From assembly GCA_013398175.1 (NCBI GenBank), contig VZRZ01001956.1, positions 11,993-75,992 of the forward strand: a stretch of 64,000 nt of DNA, read 5' to 3'. This document shows positions 60,887-64,000 of this stretch, in pieces. Position 1 is the first letter of the stretch. The number at the start of each line of letters is the position of its first letter. A model generated the notes under the pieces. That model was not told where the DNA came from. It made no database searches and saw nothing but the letters and a program-made list of their open reading frames with translations. A program made the translations under genes and the position numbers. The DNA is from Climacteris rufus. Its lineage: Eukaryota; Chordata; Aves; Passeriformes; Climacteridae.

Positions 60887-62403
60887 ACCAAAGCAGATCT
60901 TTACCAAAACACCACAGGTTATCTAAGAACTGCAAACTTACGATTTTGGTCGGATGTTTCCTTACACAGAAAAATCACCTGCCAGAAGTAAGCCCTGTGG
61001 AGTGCATAACAACAAATTTAAATTTCAACCCACAGAGGTAAAAAAACCCAGCAGCTTACTACAGCTCGGTGTAGTTATGGCACTGCCCAACAGGAGAGCA
61101 ACCTTCTGAAATATCGGGGGATTTAATCTGCCACAATTAGGGTTTTTAGGCTCACCAGCTTTCTGACTGAAGTGCTCAGAAAGGCCTACACACAATGGCA
61201 CAGTGTGATTGAGAAAGCAGGAAGCTGGAGGCCCTGTGGAAGGATTCTGGCAGGTAAGCCCTCTGCAGTAGCTCCTGACTGATGAGTGTATAAACAAACC
61301 ATTCAAAGGCTAAAAATGTGTCACCCTTCCAAATGATTTTTACAACTGATGACACTAACTGAGGAGGCCGGGCCCATACACCTAAAAATACTTATTTCAG
61401 ACTCAGTAGTTATCCATACACAGCCACTGAATCACAGTATATTGATCATGTGTCTGGCAAAAAGAATTTTTTCCCTAATGCAAGTGATCCCTTTTCTACA
61501 AGCTCATTCTCTTATGCTTAGAACTCTGTAAAGTATATATTTTATTCAGATAATGAGCTGCATGCAATTTTTTCACTACTCAAGCAGCAAATGGATGCAT
61601 AAGAAGTCTTTCTTTCTGGTTAGGGCTATAAAGGCACCTGTAAAATAGTTTTCCATCATTTAATATCATGAATAGTTCTATAGACTACTTTACTTACTAT
61701 ATGGTAAGCAAAATCAGCCTAAGATATCTTCAGTGCCTTTCAGGGAAAATATTTGTGTTTTCTGCATGCAAAGAGGGAACTGCAAACTGCAAGCAGTTAA
61801 CCTTCTGTGTTGATTAATAAGCCCAGGGACCACACGCCATGCATGCAATATTTATTACTCTGTTCTTTGTGTTTTGGAGGCAAGTGTATAAAATACCTGA
61901 AACACTACAGCAATTGTCAGGCTGGGCTTTGGAGATTATGTAAAGAAATTCCATTGATAGGAAGGAGACTATAAATAAAAACACACCACAGATTTCATTG
62001 ATCAAACGCCCTCTGAATGCATAACTCATCAAGGTGTTTGAGAACATTTATATGCCTTGTTTAAACAGCAGTCCACTGCTGTCAGTAATTTGAATTTTAA
62101 ATTCTGGCATTAGCTGCAGGGAGAAGCAGTGGGCGTACGCAGCAGGCTGGAGGTATGAGCAAGAAGAGATAAGGATTAAAATAGAAAAGCAAGGAAAAAA
62201 GTGTCTATTTCAAAGTGTGCACTGTTAATTAATAGATTATGAGCCAAAAAAAAAATGCATAAATATTCCAGAGATGTCTTCACAGTTTAAAAATAAATTT
62301 TAATTCAGAATTAGAGATTACTCTAACAGGCTTTTTTCTTTTCACTTGGATGGATGGAGGGCTTGACCGGCCTAAGTAAAAGACACAGATGGAGTGGATT
62401 ATT
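60887..62403. other. Intergenic DNA, no gene recognised
   Basis: AT-rich, no supported feature. Confidence 0.5.
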
Positions 62404-62830
62404 TCACAGAATTGTGGACTCTTAGAATGGTTTGGGTTGGGAGGAACCTTAAATCCCATCCAGTGCCACCCCTGCCATGGGCAGGGACACCTTCCACTGT
62501 CCCAGGCTGCTCCAAGCCCCATCCAACCTGGCATTGGACACTTCCAGGGATCCAGGGGCAGCCACAGCTTCTCTGGGCACCCTGTGCCAGGGCCTTCCCA
62601 CCCTCACAGGGAACAATTCCTGCCCAATATCCCATCTACAGTTTGAACCCTTTCTCCCTGGTTCTCTCCCTCCAATTCAAGATGAAGAGTCCCCTCTCCA
62701 GCTTCCCTGCAGCCCCCTCCAGATCCTGGAAGCGCCTGTGGGGTCTCCACACAAACTTCTCCAGGCTGTAGAGCCCCAACTTTCTCAGCCTGAAGTTGCC
62801 ACTGACCCCTTAAACCATCCAAGCGTGGGT
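62404..62830 (-). mobile_element. CR1 LINE 3' fragment
   Basis: Reverse-oriented and fairly well preserved: 'gaatggtttgggttggga' at the 3' terminus on the left, then 'ccctgccatgggcaggga', 'cttctctgggcaccctg' and 'ccctcacagggaacaatt'. The open frames on both strands are part of the repeat. Confidence 0.92.
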
Positions 62831-64000
62831 TGATCTGGCATCAGGAGGAAGATAAGCCATGGCTCAGCTCCCTCCTCATCCCTTGGTCTCCTTCCACCAG
62901 AGAAAGCTCCTCAGCCTGCCCTGTGGCACCACAGTGCTCGGAGGACAGTCTGTAGGGCACCTCCCTGCCTGGAACAGTCACCAGCAAGAAGGGATTTTGC
63001 TGGCAGAGCGTTCTGCTCTCTTCACAGCAGCAGAAAGCATGAAGGTGGACACTACTCCAATTTTGTCAGGACCTGTGGCTTTGGAAACCTCCCAGTGGGT
63101 CAAGGCCAGCGTGGTGGAACATTGCCAGCCTTGTCCTGGAAGCTGTGGCAGAACTGGTGGGAGTGGAGGAATGGAGAGGTCCAGCCAGCAACCAGACACA
63201 ACCCGAGCTTCAGGAAAGGAGGAGGAAAGAGTCAGGCCCCAAACCCCTGACCCCCTTCCACTTTGCTTATTGCCATCTCTAAACAGACCAAGAATTTTTC
63301 TGTCCCCTCTCTATATCCATGCACTGCTTGTGTATAATTAAGTTTTCTTCTGAAGTGTTTTTTAATAAAATTGGGGCTGCTGCCTAAGCCCTCCTCACGC
63401 ATCTGTGCCACCCTTGTGATGTCAGTTCATCTATAATTAAACACCAGAGAGCTTAATCATCTATCACTCATCCTTCATTCAGGAGGTTGTCTTATTTATC
63501 CAATTGAAAAGGTATTTCTTGTCAATATATTACATTTTATTTCCTGAACACCTGCCCCACAGAGAAGCCCTGCACTATTTCATTTAATTTGTGTGCACTA
63601 ATATCTGGGGCAAAATTCTTGTGAAATCAAGGAGTGTTAAAAAAACCCCAGTAGCTTCAGAGTTGGCATTATCAAGGAATTCTCATGTAAGCATCACATA
63701 CAGATGGAATATGGAATTGCTGCTGTTTACTTTAATATGGATTACTCCTTTGCTTCTCTTTCAGGTTAATAAATAAATTTTATTGCAATTTATCTGACAG
63801 CTGCGTTACTGGCAGGAAAATTCATTTTGCTGAAAGATGGAAAGTGAGAAAATAAATATAGAACCATATTGAAAACATGATAAAATGAGGAGGGAGAGTA
63901 AAACACTATAAATTAAAATTACCCTGTGGCTGAGAAGAAAAAAAAAAAAAAGAAGGCTAGGGAGGTGTCTTCCTTGCGCATTTATAATAAAATTTTAATT
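62831..64000. other. Intergenic DNA next to CR1, one unexplained open frame
   Basis: A 160-codon plus frame starts at 62859 just past the CR1 copy and ends at 63341. It is rich in Ser, Pro and Gly, and codes for no motif I recognise. It could be an older part of the same insertion. From 63342 on the sequence is AT-rich without features. Confidence 0.35.

Overview
This is vertebrate nuclear DNA, almost certainly from a bird and probably a passerine. At least eight 3'-anchored fragments of the avian CR1 LINE are scattered through it, each ending in the typical 'ccttccaacccaaac..attctgtgattc' tail. There are no operons, intergenic DNA is AT-rich, and introns are long. Two assembly gaps (N runs) are present. 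Most long open frames are chance frames; I found the genes by looking for small exons with good splice sites whose codon phases join up.

Gene 1 lies on the minus strand, from about 42.7 or 37.3 kb down to 22.2 kb. The last five exons (29397-29213, 24890-24710, 24390-24314, 23520-23463, 22353-22248) join in perfect phase and end in a stop; an AATAAA follows at 21610-21605. A sixth exon (30117-30029) adds a stretch resembling the topoisomerase VI subunit B transducer: a W-x-x-Y motif, a beta strand, then a P-T-S-S-E segment and a long helix. I therefore propose TOP6BL (TOPOVIBL, human C11orf80), the partner of SPO11 in meiotic double-strand-break formation. Further candidate exons (35815-35702, 36673-36497, 37263-~37160, and more weakly 31582-31493 and 42732-42658) would be its upstream part. 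The 5' end is not identified.

Gene 2 lies on the plus strand from 43.36 to 52.19 kb. Six exons (43360-43470, 47724-47828, 48135-48227, 49486-49562, 50950-51204, 52030-52188) join in phase, end in a stop and are followed by AATAAA at 52326. I do not recognise the protein (about 265 residues seen). The two genes are divergent, with 5' ends close together near 43 kb.

Other layout. 1-22 kb is intergenic: a 1.3-kb CR1 copy with reverse-transcriptase relics (5.15-6.45 kb), two more CR1 pieces, an LTR-like sequence at 16.2-16.5 kb and a 60-bp inverted repeat at 16.76/17.07 kb. An intron of gene 1 holds a striking minisatellite (33061-34726): 17 apparently identical 98-bp units, open in all three plus frames, grown out of a degenerate avian repeat. 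52.4-64 kb is intergenic with three CR1 fragments and nothing else I can support as a gene.
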